Below, in pieces: positions 53,638-64,000 of a stretch of DNA of 64,000 nucleotides. How positions within the stretch are numbered: position 1 is the stretch's first letter; every line of letters starts with the position of its first letter. The stretch comes from Alviniconcha marisindica. Its lineage: Eukaryota > Mollusca > Gastropoda > Provannidae. The position numbers and the translations under genes were made by a program. The stretch lies in the NCBI GenBank assembly GCA_018857735.1, contig JABMCL010000991.1:257501-321500 (forward strand). Reading direction: 5' to 3'. The notes below the pieces were generated by a model. It was not told where the DNA came from. It made no database searches and was given only the letters and a program-made list of their open reading frames with translations.

Positions 53638-54172
53638 AAAACCACCCTGATGAAAGACCGCTTATCTTTTAAAACCGCCCTGATGAAAGACCACTTATCT
53701 TTTAAAACTGTCCTGATGAAAGACCGCTCTTCTTTTAAAACCGCCCTGATGAAAGACCGCTTATCTTTTAAAACTGCGCTGATGAAAGACCGCCCTTCTT
53801 TTAAAACCACCCTGATGAAAGACTGCTCTTCTTTTAAAACCACCCTGATGAAAGACCGCTCTTCTTTTAAAACCGCCCTGATGAAAGACCGCTCTTCTTT
53901 TAAAACCGCCCTGATGAAAGACCGCTCTTCTTTTAAAACCACCCTGATGAAAGACCGCTCTTCTTTTAAAACCACGCTGGTGAAAGTCTGCCCTTCTTTT
54001 AAAACCACCCTGATGAAAGACCGCTCTTCTTTTAAAACCACGCTGGTGAAAGTCTGCCCTTCTTTTAAAACCACCCTGATGAAAGACCGCTCTTCTTTTA
54101 AAACCACGCTGGTGAAAGTCTGCCCTTCTTTTAAAACCACCCTGATGAAAGACCGCTCTTCTTTTAAGATGA
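53638..54172 (+). repeat. 33 bp minisatellite, 16 copies, open on both strands
   Basis: Unit AAAACCACCCTGATGAAAGA, CCGCTCTTCTTTT; 11 residues per unit (KTTLMKDRSSF on +). A GTGAAAGTCTGCCC variant alternates with the main type in the right third, a two-unit higher-order pattern. Confidence 0.9.
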
Positions 54173-54357
54173 CTTTTTCTGAAATGTGTCTTGATGTTTC
54201 CATGTGAATGAACCCATGATGATGCAAGGGCCACCCTTGTGTTAAATTCAGACCACTTCAGTTTCGTGTTTAGTGTGGTCTTAAATGAGACGTATGGTTG
54301 GAAATGCAGTTTACAATGGTGTTTCTATCAGGGAGTGTTGTATTTAGAGGCTTGTGA

Positions 54358-54430
54358 ACAAACATGTTCATGGTATTAATGCAATAGCTGCAATATTAAT
54401 GCAATAGCTGCAATATTAATGCAATAGCTG
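54358..54430 (+). repeat. 20 bp tandem repeat, three copies
   Basis: ATTAATGCAATAGCTGCAAT repeated. Confidence 0.8.
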
Positions 54431-54627
54431 GTGCGGTATGTTTTGGGTGAAATGTTGAGGTTGATCTTAATTTTCGTGCACATATCTTCTTCTTTTTTTT
54501 CTCTTTTTTTCTTCCTTTTTTTTTTTTTTTTTGTATGTCTTTATTCTGTCTTTTTTTGTTTGTTTCTTTGGTGTTTTTTGTTTTGTTTTTTTGTCTATAA
54601 AATTATAATTGGGTTTTATTGTCAATA

Positions 54628-54690
54628 TCGCCCTGATGTAACCGTACTGGTTGACTGGGTGTAAAACACCAAGTTACTTACTTTATTATC
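54628..54690 (+). mobile_element. 3' tail family E
   Basis: ATGTAACCGTACTGGTTGAC and GTAAAACACCAAGTTACTT. Confidence 0.5.
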
Positions 54691-55022
54691 CATAACTTTA
54701 AAAAAAATAATAATAATAGGGAAAAAGGGTTACCATACACTAACAACAAACAGAAAGCAAACATTACATGAATTGTAAATATAGGTAGCAAAGGGAAGAA
54801 GAGTCCTTTAGCGATTAACTATGCAATTATAGTTGGTCGTTAAATGAGACTAAGTTACAACTTTCAGAAACAGACTCAGTTTTTCACTAACTTTTCTAAA
54901 GTGACTGTTCTAAACACAGTTTTGCTGAGAGTGAGATAGACATGTTTAGTTCCACACAAATACACAGTTGTACACTATGTAGTTATGTATATTTATAATC
55001 ACTTTTTTTTCTGTTCTTTTTC
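54691..55022. other. no recognised gene
   Basis: AT-rich flank of the SAP-carrying element. Confidence 0.5.
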
Positions 55023-55024
55023 TA

Positions 55025-55530
55025 TTGGGCGATTCAGGCGGGGTTGTTAACTCCCTTGACTTTTGCCCGGCATCGCTTAAGTCCCTTGGCTGCTTTTACT
55101 TCCGGTGCGTACTTTCTTCACAATGGAAGGCGGTGACAGTGAATTTGCGAAGTTTACACTGCCAACTTTAAAGGCATTTTTGGAGGCCCGTTGTCAGAAT
55201 GTGTCTTGCAACAAGCAGTAACTTGTTGCTTGTGCTATAGGATGCCCCAAAACTTTTTTTTCACACAAACTTGCAATCTTTTGGTCAGCCAAAAAATGAC
55301 ATTAAGACACTTTTTTTTCCATTCTCCATCCCCTTTCCCTGGTAATTTTTGCAACTGCAACAGGATTGGCATTTGTACTGCTTCGCAATTCTAGGTTCAT
55401 CTTCCACTGTTGTGCACAGCATAAAGCAACGCCTACTCGGAAATCGGCCCGGAAGTGACGCTGTGACTTCTTGCGCGAAAGATTACAAAGGGCCTTCACT
55501 CGTGCAAACCAGCTTCACTGAACCGCCCAA
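55025..55530. mobile_element. non-autonomous DNA transposon with TA flanks carrying a SAP-like exon
   Basis: TTGGGCGATTCAG at the left and CTGAACCGCCCAA at the right are 13 bp inverted repeats with one mismatch, flanked by TA on both sides, as in Tc1/mariner-type insertions. ETS-like ACTTCCGG (55098) and CCGGAAGT (55449) lie near the two ends. A SAP-like start exon is inside. Confidence 0.6.
55123..55221 (+). pseudogene. SAP-domain-like start exon with premature stop
   Basis: The ATG in CACAATGG gives MEGGDSEFAKFTLPTLKAFL, then EARCQNVSCNKQ and TAA. The pattern FT-x2-LKAFLEARGQ-x-V-x-GNKQ-x-LV is the SAP DNA-binding helix pair. After the stop the same frame continues LVACAIGCPKTFF, so the TAA stands where a glutamine codon would be expected. 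Cysteines replace the usual glycines at two points. SAP-like start exons of this type recur in repetitive invertebrate genes. I read it as a decayed copy. Confidence 0.65.
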
Positions 55531-55704
55531 TAAAATTGTTTCTAAATACACATTTTGAGGTCACTCTCTCATTATCTAGAGGCGGCTTAGATAAAGTTGT
55601 GGTTTTATGATTTATTTATTGCTTTCTTGTATTTATAATTAATGATTTATTTATTTTTCTCCTTCTTTTTTGTTTTGCTTCGTTTCTTTGTCTGTTCTCT
55701 GCAG

Positions 55705-55813
55705 TGCTGTGCCGAGTATGAATGACAAAAGCGTCCAGATTTTGGCGCTGACTGCTGACGGGAAGAAAAATTCAGACTTCATACCACATCCAGTCTCCTG
55801 TCTCCTGTCTTAG
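55705..55813 (+). other. candidate terminal exon behind a strong splice acceptor
   Basis: A long pyrimidine tract ends in TCTGTTCTCTGCAG. The following open frame includes MNDKSVQILALTADGKK and reaches TAG at 55811. No upstream exon partner is recognised, so this may be a decoy site. Confidence 0.25.
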
Positions 55814-55939
55814 CTTTTGTTGTTGTTTTATTTGTGTAACTCCTGCGCATTAATGTGTCATCAATATGTGTTTGTTGGAGTCATTTGTAAAATGTGCTTG
55901 TGGGCATTGTTAACAGCTGTTTAATTTTCGTACAGTAAC

Positions 55940-56265
55940 AGTATGTGTGTGTGTGTGTGTGTGTAGTAGTGTGTGTGTGTATGTAGTGGTCTGTGTGTTT
56001 ATGTGTGTGTGTGTGTGTGTGTGTGTAGTGGTGTGTGTGTGTGTGAGTGTAGTTGGTGTGTGTGTGTGGTGGTGTGTGTGTGTAGTGTGTGCATGCATGT
56101 GAGTGTAGTTGGTGTGTGTGTGGTGGGTGGGTGTGCGTGCATGTGTGTGTAGTGGTGTGTGTGTGGTGGTTGTGGTGGTGTGTGTGTGTGCATGTGTGTG
56201 TGTGTATGTGTGTGTAGTGGTGTGTGCATGTGTGTGTAGTTGTGTGTTTGTGTGTGTGTGACGTG
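55940..56265 (+). repeat. TG/GTAGTG block
   Basis: TG runs with frequent GTAGTGGTG interruptions. Confidence 0.85.
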
Positions 56266-57050
56266 AAGAAAGACGATGATCAAGAGTGTGCATTGCACCT
56301 TCTCAGTTTATGCGTACGTACCCCCTGGGCTGGTCTTTCCTGTGATTTGTACAGAGGGTTTGATTTTTGATTTCATGAGCGTACAGGTGTGCTCATGGGT
56401 CAGTGTGTTGTTGTTTTTAGTTTATTATTCCAATGGGAAATTTCTCCTCCCCCCCCCCTCCTCCCCCACTTGGAAAACTGGGGCACCTTTTCCCCAGGAA
56501 GGCAAACTGTAACGGTTGCATCACTCACTCTAATTTATTTCTCATGTTGGTAAAATTTGGACAGAAGTTTGCCAGGGCAGTGCTTTCTCACTCGCTGCCG
56601 TGGGTTCTGTTATGGGTGACCCTGCGCGAGAAGACCCAGGTTGGCCCCGAATTGGAACTGTGGACAAGATTTCCGTCTGCAGGCTTCATATGGTGGCTCC
56701 GTCAATATCTATGCAACTGAAGTACTTTTTTCACCAAGTGTCGGTGGCGGTGTCACTTTGTCCTTGTCAGTGACATGTGTATATGTGGGCATGTGTGTGT
56801 TGTTAGTGAATGTGTGTGTGTGTGTGTACGCCCATGTGGGCATGTGTGTGTGTGTGTGTGTACGCCCATGTGGGCATGTGTGTGTGTGTGTGTTGTGTGT
56901 GTGCCTGCGTGCAATTCAAAGCCCCGGCCTCTATTTTTCACACGCTTTTGATCTGACCACTGTGTGGTACTGGGCTGACTGGTGAAATGTGTGATGATGT
57001 GAAGCTGAATCTGCGTTCAGAGGAACGTAATTCACCTGTTGAAGTTGCTT
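56266..57050. other. no recognised gene; a TG run
   Basis: TG with CGCCCATGTGGGCATG islands at 56800-56900. The same island recurs on the other side as CATGCCCACATGGGCGTAC at 57351. Confidence 0.5.
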
Positions 57051-57051
57051 G

Positions 57052-57146
57052 AAGTGTTGCTTTGCGTCCCCAGAAACCGTTGGTTTATTAGGGACGGGAG
57101 CCCAGGACGGCCACCTCGACTTTCACACAGCTCCCGAGCTCTGTAA
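57052..57146 (-). mobile_element. repeat family B, partial
   Basis: First half: GTCCCCAGAAACCG through GACGGCCACCTCGACTTTC. Confidence 0.6.
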
Positions 57147-57279
57147 TTCACCTCATTACACGCCATTATTTATTTGGGGGGCTTTTTTTGTAATCGTCTG
57201 GTCTTGCACTCTTGCTGTTGCTGTTGCTTTTAAATCAGTGTTTTATGTCTGTTCGCAGCAAAGTGATATTAGACACACT

Positions 57280-57615
57280 CATGCATGCACACACACCCAA
57301 CACGCACGCACACACACATAAATGCACGCAGACACACACACACACAAACACACATGCCCACATGGGCGTACACACACACACACACTCACTAACCACACCC
57401 ACCCACACACATGCCCGCATGGGCATACACACACACACACACACACACAAACAACACACACTCAGTAACAACACACACCCACGCACACACATGCCCACAT
57501 GGGCACATATACACATGCACACACACACACAAACACAAACAACACACACATGCTCACATGGGCATACACACACACAAACAACACACACATGCCCACATGG
57601 GCATATACACACATG

Positions 57616-57661
<46 letters not shown>

Positions 57662-57690
57662 ATTCACTCACTCACTCACTCACTCACTAA
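57280..57690 (+). repeat. (CA)n block with CATGCCCACATGGGC islands
   Basis: At least five palindrome-containing islands in CA runs; (ACTC)n at 57660-57690. Confidence 0.85.
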
Positions 57691-58165
57691 CAACAACACA
57701 CACAGAGGCACACAGAAGGAATGTAACATGGAGCTGTGCAATTTGAAGTGCAAGATCAAACACGCTGCTTTGTTCACTGTTTTTGCCTAAGTGGGCAGAG
57801 CTAGCTATTTGGCTAAAAGCTAATGGTCAGTGTTACCTTGTCAAGATTGTGACAGAATCTTTTTCCAGAGAGGTACAGTTTCTTATGCAATGAAATGCCA
57901 TCTTTGAAAATGCCATCAAATGGTCTGCTTTTGAGATCTATAAATTGTGTTTTTTTTGTGTGTGTGTGTGTGTGTGTGTGTTGTTGTTTTTTTGTTGTTT
58001 TTAAATCCCAATTCCTAGCTGCTGTCAGATTGGGTGGGTTGCATATGGGCTTTCCCGAGCACATAGATAACCAATTTCTGCCCAGCAATGTTTGTCTGAT
58101 TAAGCCTTTGGATGTTCTTTCGGTTGAAACAATTTGAACAAGAAAAGAAAACTAACCTACATGTA
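57691..58165. other. no recognised gene
   Basis: Apparently single-copy. Confidence 0.5.
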
Positions 58166-58263
58166 CTGTTTCATTGGGGTATCTTTGTGTCCACACACAG
58201 ACAAGTACACAACAACTGAAACCTCTTTGATGATGTTGACATTGTCTTGGGTCATCTCTATGT

Positions 58264-58297
<34 letters not shown>

Positions 58298-60985
58298 AAC
58301 TGAAATCTTTTTGATGTTGACATTGTCTTGGATCATCTATCTGTGTCTACACACATACACAGACTCATGCACAGCAACTGAACCTTTTTGATGATGTTGA
58401 CATTGTCTTGGATCGTCTATGTCTACACATACACACACACACACAGATCCACACACACACACAGTCACACACGCACACACAGAGCCACGCACACAGAGCC
58501 ACACACACACAGTCACACACACAGTCACACACACACAGTCACACACACACACACACAGTCACACACACACACACAGACACACACACACAGTCACACACAC
58601 ACACACACACACACAGTCACATACACACACACAGAGTCACACACACACACACACTCACACAGCAACTGAGACCATTTTGATGATGGTGACACTGTCTTAG
58701 ATCTCTCTCTCCCTCTCTCTCTCCCTATCCACATGCACATATACACATACCAAACACAGCAACCAAGACCATTTGATGATGGTGACACTGTCTTAGATCT
58801 CTCTCTCCCTCTCTCTCTCCCTCTCCACATGCACATATACACATACCAAACACAGCAACCAAGACCATTCTGATGATGGTGACATTGTCTTAGATCTCTC
58901 TCTACACATGCACATATACACATACCAAACACAGCAACCAGGACCATTTGATGATGGTGACACTGTCTTAGATCTCTCTCTCCCTCTCTCTCTCTCACAT
59001 GCACATATACACATACCAAACACAGCAACCAGGACCATTCTGATGATGGTGACACTGTCTTAGATCTCTCTCTCCCTCTCTCTCTACACATGCACATATA
59101 CACATACCAAACACAGCAACCAGGACCATTCTGATGATGGTGACACTGTCTTAGATCTCTCTCTCCCTCTCTCTCTCTACACATGCACATATACACATAC
59201 CAAACACAGCAACCAGGACCATTCTGATGATGGTGACACTGTCTTAGATCTCTCTCTCCCTCTCTCTCTACACATGCACATATACACATACCAAACACAG
59301 CAACCAGGACCATTCTGATGATGGTGACACTGTCTTAGATCTCTCTCTCCCTCTCTCTCTCTACACATGCACATATACACATACCAAACACAGCAACCAG
59401 GACCATTCTGATGATGGTGACATTGTCTTAGATCTCTCTCTACACATGCACATATACACATACCAAACACAGCAACCAGACCATTCTGATGATGGTGACA
59501 CTGTCTTAGATCTCTCTCTCCCTCTCCTCTCTCTCCACATGCACATATACACATACCAAACACAGCAACCAAGACCATTTTGATGATGGTGACACTGTCT
59601 TAGATCTCTCTCTCCCTCTCTCTCACCCTCTCTCTCTTTCCACATGCACATATACACATACCAAACACAGCAACCAAGACCATTTTGATGATGGTGATAC
59701 TGTCTTAGATCTCTCTCTCCCTCTCTCTCTACACATGCACATACACACATACCAAACACAGCAACCAGGACCATTCTGATGATGGTGACACTGTCTTAGA
59801 TCTCTCTCTCCCTCTCTCTCTCCTCTCCACATGCACATATACACATACCAAACACAGCAACCAGGACCATTCTGATGATGGTGACACTGTCTTAGATCTC
59901 TCTCTCCCTCTCTCTCCCTCTCCACATGCACATATACACATACCAAACACAGCAACCAAGACCATTTTGATGATGGTGACACTGTCTTAGATCTCTCTCT
60001 CCCTCTCTCTCTCTCCACATGCACATATACACATACCAAACACAGCAACCAAGACCATTCTGATGATGGTGACACTGTCTTAGATCTCTCTCTCCCTCTC
60101 TCTCTCTCCACATGCACATATACACATACCAAACACAGCAACCAAGACCATTCTGATGATGGTGACACTGTCTTAGATCTCTCTCTCCCTCTCTCTCTCT
60201 CCACATGCACATATACACATACCAAACACAGCAACCAAGACCATTTTGATGATGGTGACACTGTCTTAGATCTCTCTCTCCCTCTCTCTCTCTCCACATG
60301 CACATATACACATACCAAACACAGCAACCAAGACCATTTTGATGATGGTGACACTGTCTTAGATCTCTCTCTCCCTCTCTCTCTACACATGCACATATAC
60401 ACATACCAAACACAGCAACCAAGACCATTCTGATGATGGTGACACTGTCTTAGATCTCTCTCTCCCTCTCTCTCTCCTCTCCACATGCACATATACACAT
60501 ACCAAACACAGCAACCAAGACCATTTGATGATGGTGACACTGTCTTAGATCTCTCTCTCCCTCTCTCTCTCTCCACATGCACATATACACATACCAAACA
60601 CAGCAACCAAGACCATTCTGATGATGGTGACATTTTCTTAGATTTCCCCCCTTTTCTCTACACATGCACATATACACATACCAAACACAGCAACCAGGAC
60701 CATTTTGATGATGGTGACACTGTCTTAGATCTCTCTCTCCCTCTCTCTCCACATGCACATATACACATACCAAACACAGCAACCAGGACCATTCTGATGA
60801 TGGTGACACTGTCTTAGATCTCTCTCTCCCTCTCTCTCTCTCCACATGCACATATACACATACCAAACACAGCAACCAAGACCATTTTGATGATGGTGAC
60901 ACTGTCTTAGATCTCTCTCTCCCTCTCTCTCTCTCCACATGCACATATACACATACCAAACACAGCAACTGAGACCATTCTGAAG
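58166..60985 (+). repeat. 93 bp minisatellite with a diverged left flank
   Basis: Unit GATGATGGTGACACTGTCTT, AGATCTCTCTCTCCCTCTCT, CCACATGCACATATACACAT, ACCAAACACAGCAACCAAGA, CCATTCT; about 24 units from 58.68 kb. Four older units with (CA)n expansions lie at 58.17-58.67 kb. The long - strand frames here are composition effects. Confidence 0.9.
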
Positions 60986-61260
60986 AAGTTTAATTAACAT
61001 CATACATAATTCAGCATACATTGCATAATATAGAAATCTCATGTGCCATGCAATATGATTTAATCACACCAACATTAAGACAACCCCCCTCAGCATCGCC
61101 TGCTAACTGAAGGCGTGCCAAACGGTCGTTTTAAACACTGTAATGCCATAAGCTGGATTGTACTCTTCAGCGGACAAACGTCCCTGAGACCCTGATTAAA
61201 AACGCTGCAACATGAACTGATTGGTCACGGATGGTATTCAAAAATCTGAAACAAGTATGA
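60986..61260. other. no recognised feature
   Basis: Apparently single-copy. Confidence 0.5.
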
Positions 61261-61286
61261 CTGCTAGCATTCTAAAACAAGATCCA

Positions 61287-61484
61287 AACACATGAAAGGT
61301 TCAAAAGAACGCCGTTTATTCGGACGAAACACGTGTGAATTTTGGGGTTGGCCACTTTTTCGTCGTTTTTCACCATTTAAACTGTTGTTAGTGTTCTTTT
61401 GTATCTTGATAAAGGGGATTGCCCCGAAAATTCACGTGCTGTGTTTTACCATAAATAGCGTTCTTTCGAACCTTTTATGTGTTT
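61287..61484. mobile_element. foldback element with long imperfect stem
   Basis: The left end AAACACATGAAAGGTTC and right end GAACCTTTTATGTGTTT pair. Complementarity continues inward past CGTTTAT and the CACGTG-containing segments, giving arms of about 70 bp. A GGGG-ATTG-CCCC hairpin followed by GAAA lies at about 61414-61429. Half copies occur at 23.4 and 27.8 kb. Confidence 0.65.
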
Positions 61485-61589
61485 GAATGGTATTCAATTC
61501 AGAAACAGCTGATAAGGTGTCACACCTTCAGCCGTGCAGTGAATTCACCTAAACTGGTTGGAATAAGGATCAATACCTGCCCTTGAAAC

Positions 61590-61765
61590 AGATTTCCCTG
61601 GTTGGGCCGTACGCCATACGACCACGCACCAGGTTTACAGTGTCGCTACATTTGAAACCACATGCACAGTGTGCACGTGTGCCAGTTCGGCTGTAACCAG
61701 CCACCTGTACTTTTGGCACAATGGCCAGGCTCTTTAACTGCAGTGACACAGACTTCACAAAGATG
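61590..61765 (-). mobile_element. repeat family C, partial
   Basis: GGCTGTAACCAGCCACCTG and GGCCAGGCTCTTTAACTGC match the family. Confidence 0.5.
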
Positions 61766-62150
61766 ATAACAGTATTATTATTGCATAGTGCGAATCCAGG
61801 GTTTTACAATTTCTGCTAAAAAAACAACATCAGAAGAGCCCAGCATTCCTTTATTCCAAACATCGTTGACAATTAGAAATGCAAAACAAAAAGGCAGCAA
61901 TTACCACTATTATTATTATTATTATTATTACGAAGTACACAAACGAGATGAAGATGATTTGCCAGACTTTTCACAGAAAGCTTTTTGAAAGAAAGGATTT
62001 CGGCCAAGATTCAAAACCAGAAAAGAGTAGTTGTGTGGTGAAGATGTTCTAGAAAGCAGTTCAGTACTGAAAGGACCTTGTTTTGATTGTCAAAAGATTC
62101 CTGCCATACTCAGCTGCAAAATGTCACGTTCGCATGGCGTTGTTGGAGTC
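61766..62150. other. no recognised gene
   Basis: ATT run at 61906-61930. Confidence 0.5.
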
Positions 62151-62815
62151 TGAACACCGCGGATGTTCCCCTGGAGTCTGAACATCATCCATAGGTGTTC
62201 ACTTAGAGTCTGAACATCATCCATAGGTGTTCACTTAGAGTCTGAACATCATTCCAGGGATGTTCGTTTAGAGTCTGAACATCACCTGTAGATGTTCACT
62301 TAGAGTCTGAAACCCATCTGTGTATGTTCATTTACAGTGTGAACATCATCCGTAAATCTTTATGGACTGAACATCATCCATAGATGTTCACTTGGAGTCT
62401 GAACAGCATCTGTAGATGTTCACTTAGAGTCTGAATATCATCGAGGGGTGTTCACTTGGAGTCTGAACATCACCCATAGATGTTCACTAAGAGTCTAAAC
62501 ATCATCCACAGATGTTCACTCAGTCTGAACATCATCCACAGATGTTCACTCGGAGTCTAAACATCATCCATAGGTGTTCACTTGGAGTCTGACTATCATC
62601 CATAGATGTTCATTTGGAGTCTGAACATCATCCATAGATGTTCACTTGGAGTCTGACATCATCCGTAGATGTTCACTTGGAGTCTAAATATCATCCATAA
62701 GTGTTCACTTGGAGTCCGACCATCATCCAGAGATGTTCATTGGGAGTCTGACCACCGTCCAGGGGTGTTCACCTCTGAACGTCATCCATAGATGTTCACT
62801 TACAGTCTGCAGTGT
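62150..62815 (+). repeat. 32 bp minisatellite, about 20 copies
   Basis: Unit GTTCACTTAGAGTCTGAACA, TCATCCATAGAT. Many point differences and a few short deletions. Confidence 0.9.
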
Positions 62816-63590
62816 AGATTCACAGAAGAGATAAGCAGCAGCATTTCAACCGAAGCATGCAAGCACAACGCCCATGAAATACATTACATATGAAAGTACC
62901 CACAATTCTGATTATGCAACAAACCGGTCCAAACTAATTTCTAGCATTGTTGTTGATGTCAGGCTTGCACTCTGTTTTGGCGAGATCACACAACCACAAA
63001 AGACGCAGATCACTTTCTTCCATCACCACTTTTCACGCAAAATAACTCCACCATCTCTCTGCCTGTTTGTCGCATGCAGAAGGCAGATCATGCACCTAGA
63101 AATTTGGGGAAGGAGGTTGGGGGGAGGAGGGGGGGAGGGGGGGGGGTGTGTGTGGGGGGAGGGGGGGGGGTTGGGGGGGGGGGGGGGGAGAAGTGATCAT
63201 AAACACCGATCCAATAAATGACAGATAATCCAATTCTCACCTTCATCTCATTCTGCACAATGACGATAGTGGTTTTGTGTGGAAGTTTGTATGCATTATG
63301 TATAACTTTTCATGCATTCAAGATCTGACGAGTCCAGAGAGATACCCTCCAAGGGAAGTACCCCCTCCCCCCACCCACCCCACCCCTCCCTACCCACACT
63401 CCCACTTACACACACAAAGTACAGGATTTATAGCCGTTACAGGGCGTTGCAGTCTTCCCAAAGGAACGCGGAGAGAGAGAGGGACGGATTCAGTAACTGG
63501 GATTTTTGGGGGCACCCTGTCGACCGCAGAGGACCACCTCAGGATGGTCAGACTCTGTCTGTAGCAAATGTATACTTCAAAACTCTTGGA
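62816..63590. other. no recognised gene; G-run block
   Basis: G-runs at 63112-63190 with homopolymers up to about 10; otherwise apparently single-copy. Confidence 0.5.
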
Positions 63591-63830
63591 TGTCGTCGAT
63601 CGCTTTTATGTAGCGCTATTCTCCGCTCTCGAGCAGACTCACTGTGCTCGCATGTGATTCTGCACGAGTGAATAGCTTTTTATAGCGCGTTTTTGAACAT
63701 CCACCGAAGTGGTGTACTTACAGTGCTGGCACGGCTGGTGCCACATGAAACTGCTGCCGTCTCGGCGCGTTCTGTGTACATCATATGACCATGCACCATG
63801 TCACTTCATGCAAAGCCACATGTAAACCCT
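63590..63830 (-). mobile_element. repeat family C copy
   Basis: TAGCGCTATTCTCCGCTCTC, TTTTTATAGCGCG and CACCATGTCACTTCATGC in reverse order. Confidence 0.6.
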
Positions 63831-64000
63831 TTCTCCAGTCAAATCTACAAAAATCAAGCCATACATCAACATAAAACAAAACATACATACGTACACAAAC
63901 ATCAAACTTTTGAAGAGTTAGTTCCTCCAATATACATTGCAAAAATGGGACTGTAACTTTGTAAGGTGAGATGGGATAAGTAAAATATTTTATACACTGT
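63831..64000. other. no recognised feature
   Basis: AT-rich end of the window. Confidence 0.5.

Noticed and set aside
53566..54207. 213-codon + frame beginning with a hydrophobic stretch
   Set aside because: The hydrophobic start is T-rich flank and the rest is the 33 bp array; the opposite strand is equally open.
59623..60633. 336-codon - strand frame with Cys/Tyr-rich repeats
   Set aside because: It follows the 93 bp repeat, appears in several overlapping frames, and has no start or splice support.

Overview
This is a 64 kb piece of animal nuclear DNA, not a bacterial or viral segment. The evidence is one interrupted metazoan gene with GT-AG introns, short-unit tandem arrays, very long (TG)n/(GA)n/(TA)n runs and many dispersed tRNA-derived SINEs. 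From the style of the repeats I infer a mollusc, probably a marine gastropod. No species marker is visible, so that is an inference only. More than half of the window is repetitive.

The one well-supported gene is a steroid receptor RNA activator 1 (SRA1) orthologue on the + strand. It has six coding exons from 37961 to 45648 that join in frame into 315 codons. It carries the N-terminal RPGN/GWNDPP signature of the family and its C-terminal helical-bundle domain. A second first exon, on the - strand (37273-37456), encodes a signal-peptide N-terminus and ends in a consensus splice donor. The two start codons are about 500 bp apart and point away from each other, so this looks like a divergent pair sharing one promoter region. 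A third possible first exon, also ending in a consensus donor, lies on the - strand at 8080-8158.

Two DNA-transposon-like units carry start exons of DNA-binding-type domains. At 19497-20331 an 835 bp unit with terminal inverted repeats and TTAA flanks holds a THAP zinc-finger exon on the - strand and a second start exon on the + strand. Each lies behind a mirrored CACGTG/CRE promoter module that points inwards. At 55025-55530 a 506 bp unit with 13 bp inverted repeats and TA flanks holds a SAP-like start exon broken by a stop codon. Other mobile remnants are a hAT-like MITE in SRA1 intron 4, two foldback elements, a Tc1-like transposase remnant, and three or more SINE/LINE-tail families.

Layout: 1-2.3 kb purine-rich phased array; 2.3-3.9 kb low-complexity DNA and a palindromic SINE pair; 4-14 kb SINEs, arrays and microsatellites, including a 48 bp in-frame minisatellite at 6.6-7.4 kb; 14-17 kb SINEs and a 53/47 bp array; 17-22.6 kb transposase remnant, THAP element and TG blocks; 23-28 kb repeats and a 59 bp array; 28-37 kb SINEs, TG blocks, a G-run array and a foldback element; 37-46 kb the divergent pair and SRA1; 46-54.2 kb arrays of 69, 50, 28, 81/77 and 33 bp units; 55-57 kb the SAP element; 57-61 kb CA runs and a 93 bp array; 61-64 kb a foldback, a 32 bp array and LINE-tail fragments. 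Homopolymer-rich stretches near 2.3-3.8 kb and 10.8-11.6 kb look as if they carry consensus errors.
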